A stretch of 64,000 nucleotides of DNA. It comes from Daphnia carinata. Its lineage: Eukaryota; Arthropoda; Branchiopoda; Diplostraca; Daphniidae. The translations under genes were made by a program, and so were the position numbers. The notes below the pieces were generated by a model. The model saw only the letters and a list, made by a program, of their open reading frames with translations, made no database searches and was not told the DNA's origin. Of the stretch, positions 50,890-63,128 are shown piece by piece. Numbering within the stretch: position 1 is the first letter of the stretch; the number at the start of each line of letters is the position of its first letter. The stretch spans positions 5,037,803 to 5,101,802 of the forward strand of contig NC_081332.1 of assembly GCF_022539665.2 (NCBI RefSeq), read 5' to 3'.

Positions 50890-53800
50890 ATGCTACTCCC
50901 AACTCCTGGTTTCTCCTCCAGCATTAATTTATGATTGGTGTCGAATGGCAGAGATCGAGGCGAAACATACATTACACGTGTAAAAATGGCATCTAGAATA
51001 TGTTAATGCAGCATTGTAGCACCATCGGCGGCTCAAGCGCATTGAATTTTAGATTACAGCCACGATAAAGCGATTCGTTATTTGTCTACTCAGACAACGA
51101 AGCAAAATAAGCAGCGGTAAACATTTATGGAGAAAAAGCAGTTGGAACATTGCGGAAGGCACGCAGACGAGCCACATACACATGCGTTTGACTCTTTCTT
51201 TTTTCTTATGAATTTGTTAACGATTTTTACCTTTTTTTTTTTTTCTGTTTGGTTGAATATTTCTTCTGATTTGGAGTTGCCAAGTCGCAGTCGCCCTTGC
51301 CGCAGGGCCAGTGCGTAACCAAACTCTTCAGGAGGATGAGATTTCTTATTTTCATTTTTCCCATTTTTCTTCCTATTTTTCATCGGTTCAAAGAGACCTG
51401 CCATAATAAGAGATGGGAATTAAGGTGCAGTGGGACCCGACTTCCTTTCCGTTGCTTTATTCCACATCTCTACATGTTCCCCCTAGTGCGTCTCCCATAT
51501 TTTTTGTTACAGGTAAATTAAAATGTCACCATACAAATATAAGGCTAAGAAGAATTCATCTCTCTTTGCGATGAGGCGGAGGGGGGTTGGAGATGGAAGC
51601 AAACAAAACGCCGGACACACACAGGAGAGAGAGACAGTGTGTTGGTGCCGAACACATCAAATACAAAATATTTTAGGAAGCGGAAAAAAAGGGAATATAA
51701 GAAAGGCCCTCGTTTTGTGTGTGTTTGAAGACCTGAAGAGAGAGGGACAATAAAAAGAGCCCTGTATTTTTGTTCCTTTTTTTTCCTTTGGAAAAGAAGC
51801 GGAGAATAAGGGAATGAAAGAGAGAAAAAGAGAGAAAGAGAGAGAGAGAGAGGGGGACCGTTGAGAGAGGGGAGGTACGTACATACGTAGTAGACTTAGT
51901 TTGAAAGTTCCAGCCGGACGAGACGGTTGCAACATCTCTCTCACGTGAGCTGCAATCGGCAACCACGATTACTATACACACGCATCAGTTTCAGCAACAA
52001 AAAAGAAGTTTCGTAACCCCCAAGCTTGCGTCAGGTAATTTACAAGCGCACCTAAAACAACAAACAAGAGATTCGTGATTGCCCCGTGCTCTGTTGTGTG
52101 TGTTGAGGAACAGACCCCCTTTAGTGTTTTCAAGTACCGTGTCGGCCCATTGCGTGTTGCGAACCGTTGGAAAGTGCCCAAGACAGCAGCAAACAACAAG
52201 AAAAAAAAAAAAAAGGAAGGAACGTGGAGCGGTGTCGTGTTTTTGGAGATTCAGCGACACACTTTCACTTGAAGGACACGAAGGCGGCAACGGCTGCTGG
52301 CCAGCTAAAGTTCAACCAGATAAAAAAGAAAAGAAGAAGTTTGCAGTGGCTGAACATCGGGAGAATTGTTTTTGCCGTAAAAAACCGCGGATTATTCTAC
52401 CCAGTGTGTGTGTGTGTGTGTGTGTGTTAAGGCCAAAGTTATCAAACGAATAGCCCTGTGTGTGTGTGCGTCCGTTTTTTCCCGCCATTCCAGCCGATCG
52501 ACAACAAAAACAACGGCCAGAGAGGGGGGAATAATAAAAAAGAAGGAAACACGGGAGATCGGGGGTGGAAAGAAAGGAAGGTAAAAGGAGAAGAGGTAGG
52601 GTCTTACCTCTCCCTAACTGGGCGGTCATTTGAAACTGCTGCGAATCACCTTTCATTTAAGCGAAGCAAAAGCCGAGGGTCCTACTGGCGCCCGGGCAAT
52701 CGGTTAGTGTAGAATAACAATCCGATCCGGGAGCGGTTGGCGGACTGTGATCCGCTCGCAACATAACTTCATGGCTTCGTCGTCTTGTTATATTACTGGT
52801 ACTCCCGCTGCCAGATCGTCCCAAGATCGTTCATAGAGATTAACCGCCCTGACTGTTCGGCCCTTGGCATTGAAAACGAAAATAAAGAACGAAAGAAAAA
52901 AAAAAGGAGTTGAAAGGAGAAGAGCTTGGCCCATCACCTTTTCGTTTCCCTTTTTTTTTTCTTCTCTTAACAAATAAAAAGAAGAGAAAAAAAAAGGGAA
53001 AATAAATACCATTCGCCACCAGCATTACCAGCAGCGGGCGGCAGCAGCCACCATCGTAGCCGGATGATAAAAAGGTCAGTGGCCAAAACAAAATGGCGCT
53101 CAGCTCTCTATGTTGATTCGGACACCCCGGCTGCGCTCCGGGCAACGTGTCACAGGGCATTGTCTCCAGTCCATCGGTCAACTAATTCTTCTCGCCAACA
53201 CCACCTCCTTCTTTTACTTCTTTTTATGCGCTTTTTTTCTTTCCTCTCCTTCATCCAATTTTGTTCATCTACCTGTTTGTGGTCTACTTTTCACTCCACG
53301 CGGGCCCACTTGTCTTCCGGCAGGTCTCTGGTTTACGGTAAAAATAACAAAAAAAAAAAAATAAATCTACAAGGCGTTAAGAGATGATGGAAGCCAAAAC
53401 CTGTTTTTTTTTTCTTCATTCGCCGAAAATCCATCAACAATTATTCCGATAGATCAGGGACATCGAGAGGGGCAAAAACCCAGGTAGAAAACAGCCCGTG
53501 GGGGAACTGCAAAGAAGAAAAAAAAAACAATCAGCAGACTTCATTTAGTGAAAAAGAAAACCACTAAAAATAGAAATTGAGACGAAAGTGCATTTTGGAA
53601 AAAAGGATGGTTGTAGTAGTAGTCATTTATACCTCTAGGGCTTTCAAAGGGGGGTTCCTCCGATACCATCCCACGGGGCGGAATTTATTGCCTTTCATTC
53701 GAGTGTCTAAGCCCATCACCTGAGCATTCGACCACTTACAGCCAGCCTATAATCACCCAAGACACGAGAGAATAGAGAGCTTTAAAGGAGGAGGATAGAA

Positions 53801-54515
53801 TAGAAAAAAAAGGTCCATACGTTTAACGAGCACTTTCACGCCATCATCATCATCATCTTCTTCTTTTTTCTTCTCCCCTACCAAAAGAGTCAATATGTGT
53901 TTTTTTCTGGGGAAAAAAACATGCCGACCATGGAGTTCATTACGTTAGCCAGGTGGAGCTGAAACAAGAAGAACAAGCGGAGCAGAAAAGGGAAAATTAA
54001 ACAATAAACAGAAATAATCATATTTTCTTGTTTAAAATTATAAAAAAGGAAGCAAGGGATGAAGAATCAAGACGAACATTCCGATTAGTAATCAATGGCT
54101 GCACGATTTTTTATTCTTTTTACCTTAAGGCAAGAAAGGAAAGACAGGTTTTCTCGTTTTTATTGTTCCAGCTATATATGCTTGCGTATATACCCTTCCA
54201 ATCTTTAATGTTTGATTGATTTGGTAGCTGCGTCCTTTAGAAATTACACGAAAAAGCATTAAAGAACAATGTGATTAGTAATGAGTCCTGCACGATTTTT
54301 TTCTTAAATTTTATTTGGCTTTTAAAGTAGACAGGTTTCCCTATTTTTTTTTTCTCTCTGCATCAGTCGAACTTATCTTCTATCCTTATTGTTTTTCAAA
54401 GTAAAAAAATATTTTTGTTTACCTTTCCATCGTCTTTTGTTTTTGTATTTTCTTGATCGATGAAAGCAGTAGCTCGTCCGGTAGTTGTAATAGTAGTAGG
54501 AGCGAATCATCCGGC
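50890..54515. promoter_or_regulatory. Intergenic, upstream of the TMEM221-like gene
   Basis: 3.6 kb of low-complexity DNA: GA-rich tract near 51800-51853, (TG)n at about 52404-52427, poly-A and poly-T runs, E-box TCACGTGA at 51942-51949, and ATGGCG at 53092. Long open frames on both strands (for example 52079-52453) run through these tracts and look spurious. 5' UTR exons of the next gene are likely. Confidence 0.4.
52404..52427. repeat. TG microsatellite
   Basis: Uninterrupted (TG)12 approximately, in non-coding DNA. Confidence 0.85.
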
Positions 54516-56260
54516 ATGTTGAAACACCTAAGTACACGTCAGCCAACCGATCATTTGCGTACTCCATCCAACGGACTTTCAGAATCGGGCCAGTCGGATC
54601 GACTCGAACCGCCTCCTCGCCGCCTCCTTACAAACAACAACGTCATGGCTCCTCATCCATCGCATCAGCATCATTTGGCTAACGGCTACACTTCGCCAGG
54701 ACGTTACTCCACGGCCGGATCGGGCAGCACCAAACAACAGCCGCAATTGCACAACATCTCCATGCACAACACGTCCAAGCATTCGCTGAGTCCGACGGCG
54801 AGCAACATCAGTCCTGGAACGGGCGCTAATCATACAAAGACAACGTTAACCAGCAATCTGGATCATTCGAGGGACGAGTCTTTACCTTTCAATTTCAGCA
54901 ACGGCCCGCTGTCCTCTTCCATTTTCATCACGGATCGCTCGCTCCCGATTGGAGACCACACTTTCCTGTCCAATGGGTGAGAATTTACAGCATTTTTCTT
55001 TTCCACCCTCTGCAAGCGCAGGAAAACGAGGGGTTGTCACATCAATTCTAACTGAATTTCTATACGCTTATTTTTTTCTTTTTCATTTTTTGTTAACTGT
55101 ATGGTGTGTGGTACTATTCTTAGTGGAGGAGGGTTAAATAAAGGCGTTACGGCCAACGGTGGAATGCACATCCGGCGCGGAAGTCCTCTGCCGACGTCCG
55201 TTACGAAGCTGGCAGCTGCAACGCGTCAGGTTTCCGCCAGCGTCATCGGAGTGCGCGAGATGTTGACTTCGCTCGGCCTTTTGTGTCTCCTGTCCCTGAT
55301 GATGGCTCTTTTGGGCCTCATCTTCTTGCTCAAAATGAGTCCGCCGCCAGACGCCATCCATTTCGTCGACCAGGTGCGCATCGTTTCGCCAGACGAGGCC
55401 GCCTCCGTCTACGAAGTCAGCCTAGCACTTTGCTCCCTGGCAATGACGTTGGACGTGTGCTGCTGCCTCGTCTGCGCCACCCAGCTCCTCTTCGCCGCCC
55501 GCCTGATAACAGCCTCGACCTGCTCATCATCAAATTCAAGTCGAGATCGGTTAGTAGCGATAAAGAAATCTTATTTTTTTTTTAAAACTAACAAACATCT
55601 GTTTACCCTCACGCACGCACACACGCATATAGAGTGTTTTCGTGTTTTCAAAATTACGTTATCTAAACGGTGTGTTTATATTTATACAACGTTCCATGTG
55701 TTTGTTTTAGGATCAAAAAGTTCTTGAGGGACTCGGCCGTCACTCGCATTTGCGCCGTGGCTGGATTTTTCGTCTCGATCCCCGTCTTTCTCACAGGTTC
55801 GTTTTCAAAGATTTTCACTTCCGCTCTCGTTCTTTTCACTGACTAATAAGCCGTTTCTTTTTTTGCTCTCGCCAACAGACATCGTCCTCTACACCATCCT
55901 TCAGTTCCCTTCGACTCCCGCCATCACTACAAGTATAGTGATCAGCGTGGGAATCGTACTTTGCGGCTGTGCCATGCTTCACAACATCGTAGTCTGGCAG
56001 AGGGTAAGTGTCAAATCATTTTGTATTTTGACTCACAGCGTGTGGTGATTGTTAACGATGATTTCCATCCCCGAATGTAGTACAAGGGCTCGTCTACGAT
56101 GTTGCCCGATCTGTCGGGAATTGAAAAGCATCCAGATGCGCCCAACGGAAGGATCATGTCACCTGCTCAAATGCCAACAGCCACTTTAGATTTAAGTGCA
56201 GCACTGAATGGCAATGCCAATTTGAGCAGTCACATGCTCGAGCTTTCAACTCTTGTCTGA
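54516..56260 (+). CDS. Four-helix membrane protein, TMEM221-like
   Basis: Five exons: 54516-54976, 55124-55549, 55711-55796, 55879-56003, 56081-56260; 1278 nt, 425 residues from the first in-frame ATG. The reading frame stays open upstream to about 54453, so an upstream exon may add residues. The first 175 residues are disordered (Ser, His, Asn, Gln). Membrane segments: LTSLGLLCLLSLMMALLGLI, LALCSLAMTLDVCCCLVCAT, TRICAVAGFFVSIPVFLT and IVISVGIVLCGCAMLHNIV. The DVCCCLVC motif and order of helices recall TMEM221; the role of that family is unknown. The tail is short and polar. Confidence 0.7.
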
Positions 56261-56810
56261 AAAAGAAACAAAACAGAGTTGTTAAGATATTATACTGTAC
56301 CATTAAAACTATTGAATCAGCCCAAAAAAAAATTCGATTGGCTGTCATCAATTAAAAACCTTTTTTTTCGACTTGAAAAATCAATGACATTAAAAGCCTA
56401 GTCACAAAATGATTTAAAAAAAAAACAATAATTAAAAAGTTTAAACGATTTCCAGAAGGAAATTGTTTCAACACCAGGCCAATGTCATTGGACGAAAGAG
56501 GTGAAACAGAATTTTTTATCTCCTATCGTCCCAAAATGTTATTATTATTTTTTTACGATTTCAACTCGCATCAGCCACTAAAAGGGCGTCAACAGCCCTG
56601 ATCCTCTCTCCTCCATATGCCACACAATATAGCCCTATACTTAATAAGTGAGTAAGAAGTGACACACCCACCCTTTTAATTATGATTCAAGTGCCTACAT
56701 ATGAAACTGTATAATTATTGATTGCCAGTGCCAATCGTGTTGTAAATAGTAACGAGTTTCTACGTATTGCCATGTCTACTTCTTTTTCGTGTTGTAAAAA
56801 AAAATAATTA

Positions 56811-56816
56811 AATAAA
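56811..56816 (+). terminator. Poly(A) signal after the TMEM221-like gene
   Basis: AATAAA 551 bp past the stop codon, before the next gene. The 3' UTR would be about 0.55 kb. Confidence 0.5.
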
Positions 56817-57043
56817 GACATGCCCACAAAAACTCGAAATCACGAGAGTTAATGCTAATGCAGAATACGAAGAAAGAAAAAAAAACGAAAAGAAATGGGA
56901 ACAGGAAATAGGAAATTGAAAATTTCAAGCGACACTAACCACATGGCCAGCGCGTGTAAACATAAACATTTTGATCGGAGAAAACGGGTGCATTTTTATA
57001 ATTCCTTCAAAGCCAGTTGAGCACGAATTCACCATCAGTCAGC

Positions 57044-58916
57044 ATGTCTAGCCAAGAGTAACCTCGATTTACTCGACGACAAAAAACAATGTGTTTGTTG
57101 CAAACTAATTTGATTCTCTACAGGTTTCTCTTGACAATCCTCTTCCTAACATCGAACTGGGCTAACGGTGAATTCGTTAACGATGATGGATTCTACTTAG
57201 CAGACGATTTGTCCGATTTAGATGCCCTGCAGGCTGTTAGGTGCACTAGAATTCTAAAGTTTGAGTGTCCCTCAAAACGTACTTTAACCATTTTGAATGA
57301 ACCTGCAGACCGAGCCCCATTCAATGTCCGTCTGAGGATGTCATCGTGCAACGTTATCGCTGTCACGGTATTTTTCTTTTCGTTACCAATTTTAAATATT
57401 AGACGCATAACAATGTTAATGTGATATTTCTAGACAAGGAAACGGACGGTTGGAAAGATTGTTTTCAACGCAGTTGTTGCCAAAATTACACGTTTATAGC
57501 CGGCCGTTGTGTAGCGGCCGATAAGGACCCCTGCACGCTGGACTTGTGCGGTAAGATCATCATCAATTTCAATGCGATTCAGCCATCATTCTTCTAACTA
57601 AACCACGCAGAACAAAAATGTTCCGTTTTCTTCGGTCGGGTCATCTGCACCTGTTTCGCTGGTTACAAGTTCAACGCCGAGAATCAAAAGAACGGAATAC
57701 GACCCTACTGCATCGGTACGTTAAAAAAAAAAAACCAACACGCAGTTAATTGTTGTAAACATTCGTAAAATACTTTCACGACAAATTCTTATCTCCCCCC
57801 ACCTCACTAACAACAACAAACAAAAAAAAACACGGGCAGACATTGACGAATGCGACGAGGATAACGGCAGTTGTGAACAAGAATGTTTCAACACTCCCGG
57901 CTCATTCCAGTGCCGGTGTGCGAGCGGGTTCTCATTACGCGACGACGGCCGTACTTGCCAACCGGAAAGTGATACGTCTGCCGCCGCCTCTGTCGTAGAT
58001 GGCAATTCGACCGTGACGCAGGCGACAGTGATTAGCGAGTCCGTGAACGAAACAATGCTCCGCTGTCAAGCGTCTTGTGACCACGTCACTAAAATGGAAC
58101 AGAAAATGAAACGACTGGAAGAGAAAATCACAGCCATGAGCACGGCTATCAAATTATACAGCTTTGCTTCCGGACCTCCAGGCCCAGAAGGTAATCACCG
58201 TTAAAATGTGAAATTATTAGAATATTTTGCGCCAAAACATGAGAGACGTTATTATAGGACCACCGGGACCTGAGGGGCCACCAGGACCAAGAGGGTACAA
58301 TTTAGAATTGCATTGACAGGCTAAAAAGAAATCAACATAGAATCAAAAATGAAATCATTTCGATAGGTTCCCTGGACCTAATGGAGCACCTGGAAGTCCT
58401 GGACCGATAGGACGACCGGGTAAAAATGGGATAGCCCAATCGCAGGCTTTGGAACCGGACGACCTACCTTTAGATTCGTATACACTAATCACCAGCGGAC
58501 CCAAAGATCAAGGACCACCCAGTAAATTCTGTCGTTGCAAACGAGGACCCATCGTAAAAAAATTTAATTTGATACATTTTTTTTTTCTAACCGAACCCAC
58601 GATGATTAATTTGAGTGAAATTGAAGGGACCTGCTGGGCCAGTTGGGCAGACTGGAGAGCGCGGTCTTCGTGGCGAGCCGGGAATACGAGGTGAAAAGGG
58701 CGAACCCGGCAATTTTGAACATCTTCTCATACTGCTAGCGGACATTAGATTCGATATTAAAGCACTCCAAGAAAAAGTGTTTGTCGACGAAGCGTAAGTC
58801 TCGATTACGGTTGAATTTTAACAATCTATCAAGTGCCTATTTCACTACCATTTAGACCACCTCTGATGGATCTACACGAGGCTATTCGATTGGAACTATC
58901 AGCCATACGCCCATAA
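57044..58916 (+). CDS. CCBE1: Collagen and calcium-binding EGF domain protein 1
   Basis: Ten exons: 57044-57057, 57124-57240, 57309-57367, 57434-57550, 57611-57715, 57840-58190, 58258-58294, 58367-58553, 58627-58793, 58856-58916; 1215 nt, 404 residues (human 406). Signal peptide ([15 protein letters not shown]), a Cys-rich segment ([17 protein letters not shown]), an EGF-like unit ([20 protein letters not shown]), a calcium-binding EGF ([18 protein letters not shown]), a coiled coil, then two collagen Gly-X-Y runs and [24 protein letters not shown]1 is secreted and aids VEGF-C processing in vertebrates; its arthropod role is unknown. An alternative start at 57089 reads through the first 66-bp intron in frame. 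The 57241-57308 intron is needed to restore the Cys-rich frame. Confidence 0.9.
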
Positions 58917-59855
58917 CTTTGAAATGAACTCAGTAACCCATTGCATTTTGACTCATATTTTAGCCCTATAAACATCAATTGATTTTAGTTTAAAATCGTG
59001 TTAAATACATTAACCACAAAAAAAAAAATCGAAGGAATTCCGAACGATTAAAAAAAGAGAATGCTGGCTTACATTGTCTGTTTTGCAAAGCACCTCTAAA
59101 TGTCCGCATGAGTTCCAAAACGACTCATAACGGATACTCGGCTTTAAATGGATATCATGACACATTTTCGAATGCCTGTTTTCTGTAAACGGTGCAATGT
59201 ATTGCAATCTTGATCTGGGGATTCCAGTTCTAAAAACCAGCTGCTTTCGCCTACGACCACTGAATATTAATTAGATAACCGGCCAGCACCGGGAGAGCAA
59301 AAAAAAAAAAGAACAAGATGCAGGCCACACGCTACATTGAAGGCGAACCAGAATATCATCAAAGTGCGACACATAAAAACTGAGATTGCGTTATCGAATA
59401 ACGATCAAATCAAGCGCGATGCACGCGCTATTTGAATGGTTAACATCTTCGTTTTTTCCCCGTGAGTACCGCACGTTTGGGTTGATTGCCTCTGTTACTT
59501 TCTTCGCGTGCGTGTGGCAGCTAACGCGATTTCTACTATCCCCCTGTCTAATTATGATTGTCATGCAAGCAGAGAAAGGTTGCTGTGCACGTCAATATTG
59601 ATAACGCCATTTTCAACGAATTCCACGAATTGACGATCGATGAGACGAGTCAAATTGTTCGAACAGGAATCGAAAAAATTAAAAATATGTAAAAACAACA
59701 AATATGACAAAAAGTCATTTCAAATAGCGAATGATCTCGTTAAAAAACAGGGCAGAATAACGGGTTACTTGTCACAAGTTCAATGCAAGGCGTTACAAGT
59801 CGCTAAAGTTTCAATTTTATCCAAAACATTTTGGCTTCGTTATTTCTATAAGAAA
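58917..59855. other. Intergenic after CCBE1
   Basis: AT-rich, 0.9 kb. CCBE1 3' UTR and probable upstream exon or promoter of the next gene. No other feature seen. Confidence 0.4.
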
Positions 59856-60242
59856 ATGAATTTTCTCGCTTTGATTTCCGATAAAAGAATGTTGTCAGTC
59901 GTAATTATCGCTTGTCTTATGATAATGGCACCATTGATAGGAGCCCAACTGAACAATGGGAACCCTGATCATTTAAACCAAACCAATAGCAACTCAATCA
60001 TTGCACCACAGCCGGTCAGAGGCGATCAAACGATTACGCCAACATCAGATACGAATCCGGAAATCGTAACGAAAATCTATGAAGATCAAATTGTTAGGAC
60101 TGTCATCAAAACTGTGAAAAGTTCGCTCCCATCTGCTACCGATACGGAAATCCTCATCATGCTATTATTGTGGATTTGGGGCTTCACTATGCTCAACGTC
60201 GTCATCAGCGTTTTCATGTGGATTTGCCTTGCCTGTCGTTAA
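59856..60242 (+). CDS. Novel small membrane protein, tandem copy 1
   Basis: One coding exon as modelled, 128 residues from ATG 59856 or 117 from ATG 59889. Layout: signal peptide-like helix (LSVVIIACLMIMAPLIGA), a polar Asn/Thr/Pro-rich ectodomain with N-linked sequons (NQT), and a C-terminal segment PSATDTEILIMLLLWIWGF leading to a second helix and a CR end. The frame stays open further upstream to 59640, but that stretch is very basic and probably UTR. The C-terminal motif recurs in the next gene. I know no family with this motif. Confidence 0.65.
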   Translation: MNFLALISDKRMLSVVIIACLMIMAPLIGAQLNNGNPDHLNQTNSNSIIAPQPVRGDQTITPTSDTNPEIVTKIYEDQIVRTVIKTVKSSLPSATDTEILIMLLLWIWGFTMLNVVISVFMWICLACR

Positions 60243-61051
60243 GCAATCAAATTTCAAAAGCCATTTTTAAAATGCCACTTTCATTTCTCTTCCAATTGGC
60301 CTCAGATTAAATACAAAAATGAAACTAACAAGATCTCTACGTGTGTTTTTAATCTAGCTTAAACAGCGATAGTTAAGCAACACTTTTCTTGCTAATTCAC
60401 AGCGAAAAACAAGAATTTCTAACTTTCCCTGCTCATTGTAGCTCATAAATCACATGTTAAGAAGAATTGCTAATAGCATTTCCTGCGGCTATCATTCTCA
60501 ATCTCTTACGGTTTGACCATGAGAAAGGAATGCAAAGTGAGAGAACCATCTCATAAAAACTGGCCGTCTCCTTTGTCTGATGGTACGACCTTGCACAATC
60601 AACATGAGCTGTATGGCATGCGACCTCCATTTGCGATTGGACATGGGCCTCAGTGTCAGGCAAAGGAGGCCCATCTACCATACAAAGACAAATGGTTTAC
60701 TAAGAATGGAAAGTGAATACATTTGAACGTTCACGAACGTTGAACGCGGTTCGAAAATACCGCGGCAACATAGAAACAATGGAAATAAAACATTTGCAAT
60801 TCAAAAACAAATTCAAATGCACACAAAGAGCGCGATAGGGTGCCTTGCTAGTTAACAGCGGAGAATACGACGCTTATAACTAGATAGAAGTTTCCATTTT
60901 TTTTTTAGCTACTGTTTCGTTTACTGACTGAGCAAAAATGAAGTTGTGTACTTTATTGTTTACAGCCATGATGCTGTTCGGCTGGTACGAAATTGGATCC
61001 TTCTACTTGATTGTTTTACTCTGCGTCTCGTTTTGCCGGCAAGTGATCAAC
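60243..61051. other. Between the two tandem novel genes
   Basis: About 0.8 kb. In frame with copy 2, codons are open back to ATG 60938 and would add 38 mostly hydrophobic residues. Otherwise AT-rich with no further exon supported. Confidence 0.4.
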
Positions 61052-61417
61052 ATGTTGACATTGGCAGCCACAATTGCCTTGATCCTAATCATAACAAACT
61101 CGGTGCTTGCTGAACAGAACCACAACGACATCTATGGACTGGATCAAGTAACCATCATTGGACCACCCATTCCAGCAATGTTGAGGCGAGATCAAGCTAC
61201 AGCAGAGACGGGCGAGTCAACGATCCGGAAACAAATGGACAGAACGAAATTGTATTACTCGCTCGACGTCAAAAGAATCATTGGATGGACGAGAAGCTCA
61301 ATGCCAGGCGCTACAGATATCGAACTGTCTCTCATGCTTTCCTTGTGGATCTGGGGTTTCAGCGTGTTCAACTTTATCAGCGTTTTGGTCTTATGCTTTT
61401 GGCGGAATGCCGCATAA
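61052..61417 (+). CDS. Novel small membrane protein, tandem copy 2
   Basis: 121 residues from ATG 61052, chosen because it aligns with ATG 59889 of copy 1 just before the signal-peptide core; ATG 60938 would give 159 residues with an extra hydrophobic lead. Layout matches copy 1: hydrophobic start (MLTLAATIALILIITNSVLA), polar middle (about 70 residues), then PGATDIELSLMLSLWIWGF and a C-terminal helix. The shared motif is P-x-ATD-x-E(I/L)-x3-L-x2-LWIWGF. AATAAA sits over the stop codon and again at 61469. Confidence 0.65.
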   Translation: MLTLAATIALILIITNSVLAEQNHNDIYGLDQVTIIGPPIPAMLRRDQATAETGESTIRKQMDRTKLYYSLDVKRIIGWTRSSMPGATDIELSLMLSLWIWGFSVFNFISVLVLCFWRNAA

Positions 61418-62432
61418 ATAAACACGAAATGTCAAAATATTTCTCGATTCAAAAGAAACTGATACGGAAATAAATAATCCTGTTACCACCAAAAAAAAAA
61501 TCGCGTTTCATTTAAATAACATGGTTATCTAATCACAACAACAACCCAAAAAAACAAAGAGACTTGAAAAGAAACCTGAGACAGTGTCAAAAACAATCGC
61601 GTTTCACGCTCCATGGAAACATAACCTCAGGAAAAACAAACAAGAAGGGATGGCAGATTATGTTTGAATGTTTAACAAGATGAACATCGACGCCTTCCCC
61701 AGTTTAGTTTCCACCAACCCTCCCTAATCGACATTGCAAGGGCTTCTTGTGCCCAGCTCGAAAACTTGAATTGCTGTAACGCCGCAAACTTTTCATCGGC
61801 TGCCGGGATTCGTTTTTATCTCTCTTTATGCAACTTTACACATCCTAGCGATAAAAATGCCATTATTTGATTTCTATCTTTAAAAAAAAAAAGTAACTTT
61901 CCAACCCCACCCCATTCTCAAAATATAAACACATTTTTGTTGTCTGCTAGAATATCGGAATAAAAATGTTAAGTTCTTCAAATTCCGCGGAACTGGTGGC
62001 AATTTCAAACACTATCAACGGGGCACGTACAATAATCCTGCTTGCACCATAGAATGTAAGACACGGCTTACTTCCAAAGATAACGTATAACAGATACTTA
62101 TGAAGAGTAAACATTGACGGAAGCCGTAAACCTGCACACTATTTTTACATCGTAAAAATACAACAAAAGGCGAACATCAAAGACAACAAGACCGTCTCTA
62201 GCAGCGAGAAAAAAAAAAATAAATAAAAAGCGCAGTCAGAATGACAACAATTACTTTTTACGACCATTAAGAACGGGTCATAATTTTCGAGAGGAAAAAA
62301 GAAAAACATTTTCGATAGACGGCAGACATAAAAGTCAAAGATCAGTCACGACTTATCACGCTGGGCAACGCCAAACGCATTTATCTGAATTACGTAGCCA
62401 AGTTAGCTGCGTGCGCGCTGCCATCCGCAATG

Positions 62433-62446
62433 GTTGCCTGGGTAAC
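62433..62446. promoter_or_regulatory. Perfect RFX X-box
   Basis: GTTGCCTGGGTAAC, a perfect match to GTNRCC-N2-RGYAAC. It lies 140 bp before the ATG of the small gene at 62586, the usual distance for cilium genes under RFX control. Confidence 0.55.
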
Positions 62447-62585
62447 GACGGATAAGTGTGGATTCAACCCATTTAGTCAACGAAGCGCTCAACGTCCACA
62501 TCGATCGTCTTGTAGACACAATCGTTTTTGATCGCTACCCCCAACAGTTTAGAGATTGTGTAGCCTACTTCAAAAATCACTTACA

Positions 62586-63128
62586 ATGTCTTTTTCATCG
62601 TCTTCAAAACAAAATCTGGAATCGAGAGAATTCCAAGATGCTCGTAAACATCGAAACGAGCACGTCGAACAGGAAATGGATAGTCATAAAAATAGGGCAT
62701 TAAAAAATGATGGGGTTCTAAAAAAAATTGGCCAAAAAAAATGCGAGAACGGCATGTTCATGAATTGGTTAGCCGTAAAAGTGTAACCTGTTCACGGCTC
62801 ACGCAGAGGCAGCAATCAATTGGACAAGGCACTCTATGAAAAACTATGAATTTTCGAAACGTTTTCCACGAAAAAGCACATCTGCTACGACGACAGACTT
62901 TAGTAAAACAAGAGAATAAAAATCCTCATTTCAATACAGATTAAGACCGATAAGGAAATTGGACACGAGCTAACTAAAAGAGTTAAAAATAAAAAGAGCA
63001 TAAGAAATGAAATGGAAATTCCTATGGATTATCGCAATCTCGCACAAGGAGCAGTTATCGATGGCAGTCTTCGGAATGACCAAAACACACAAAGAGAAAG
63101 TATTTTAAAAATAGGAATGCTGGATTAA
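62586..63128 (+). CDS. Small basic protein, possible ciliary gene
   Basis: Two exons joined in phase 0: 62586-62774 and 62940-63128 (63 + 62 codons before the stop, 125 residues). The donor GCC|GTAAAA and acceptor AATACAG|ATT are fair. The protein is rich in Lys, Arg, Asn and Glu and begins MSFSSSSKQNLESREFQDAR; later sequence includes KTDKEIGHELTKRVKNKK and MEIPMDYRNLAQGAVIDG. No domain recognised. An X-box 140 bp upstream suggests ciliary expression. The frame is open upstream to 62556 without another ATG. Coding status is plausible but not proven. Confidence 0.45.

Noticed and set aside
51657-53387. Several overlapping frames on both strands of the low-complexity region
   Set aside because: They depend on GA, TG and poly-A tracts and do not resemble any protein.
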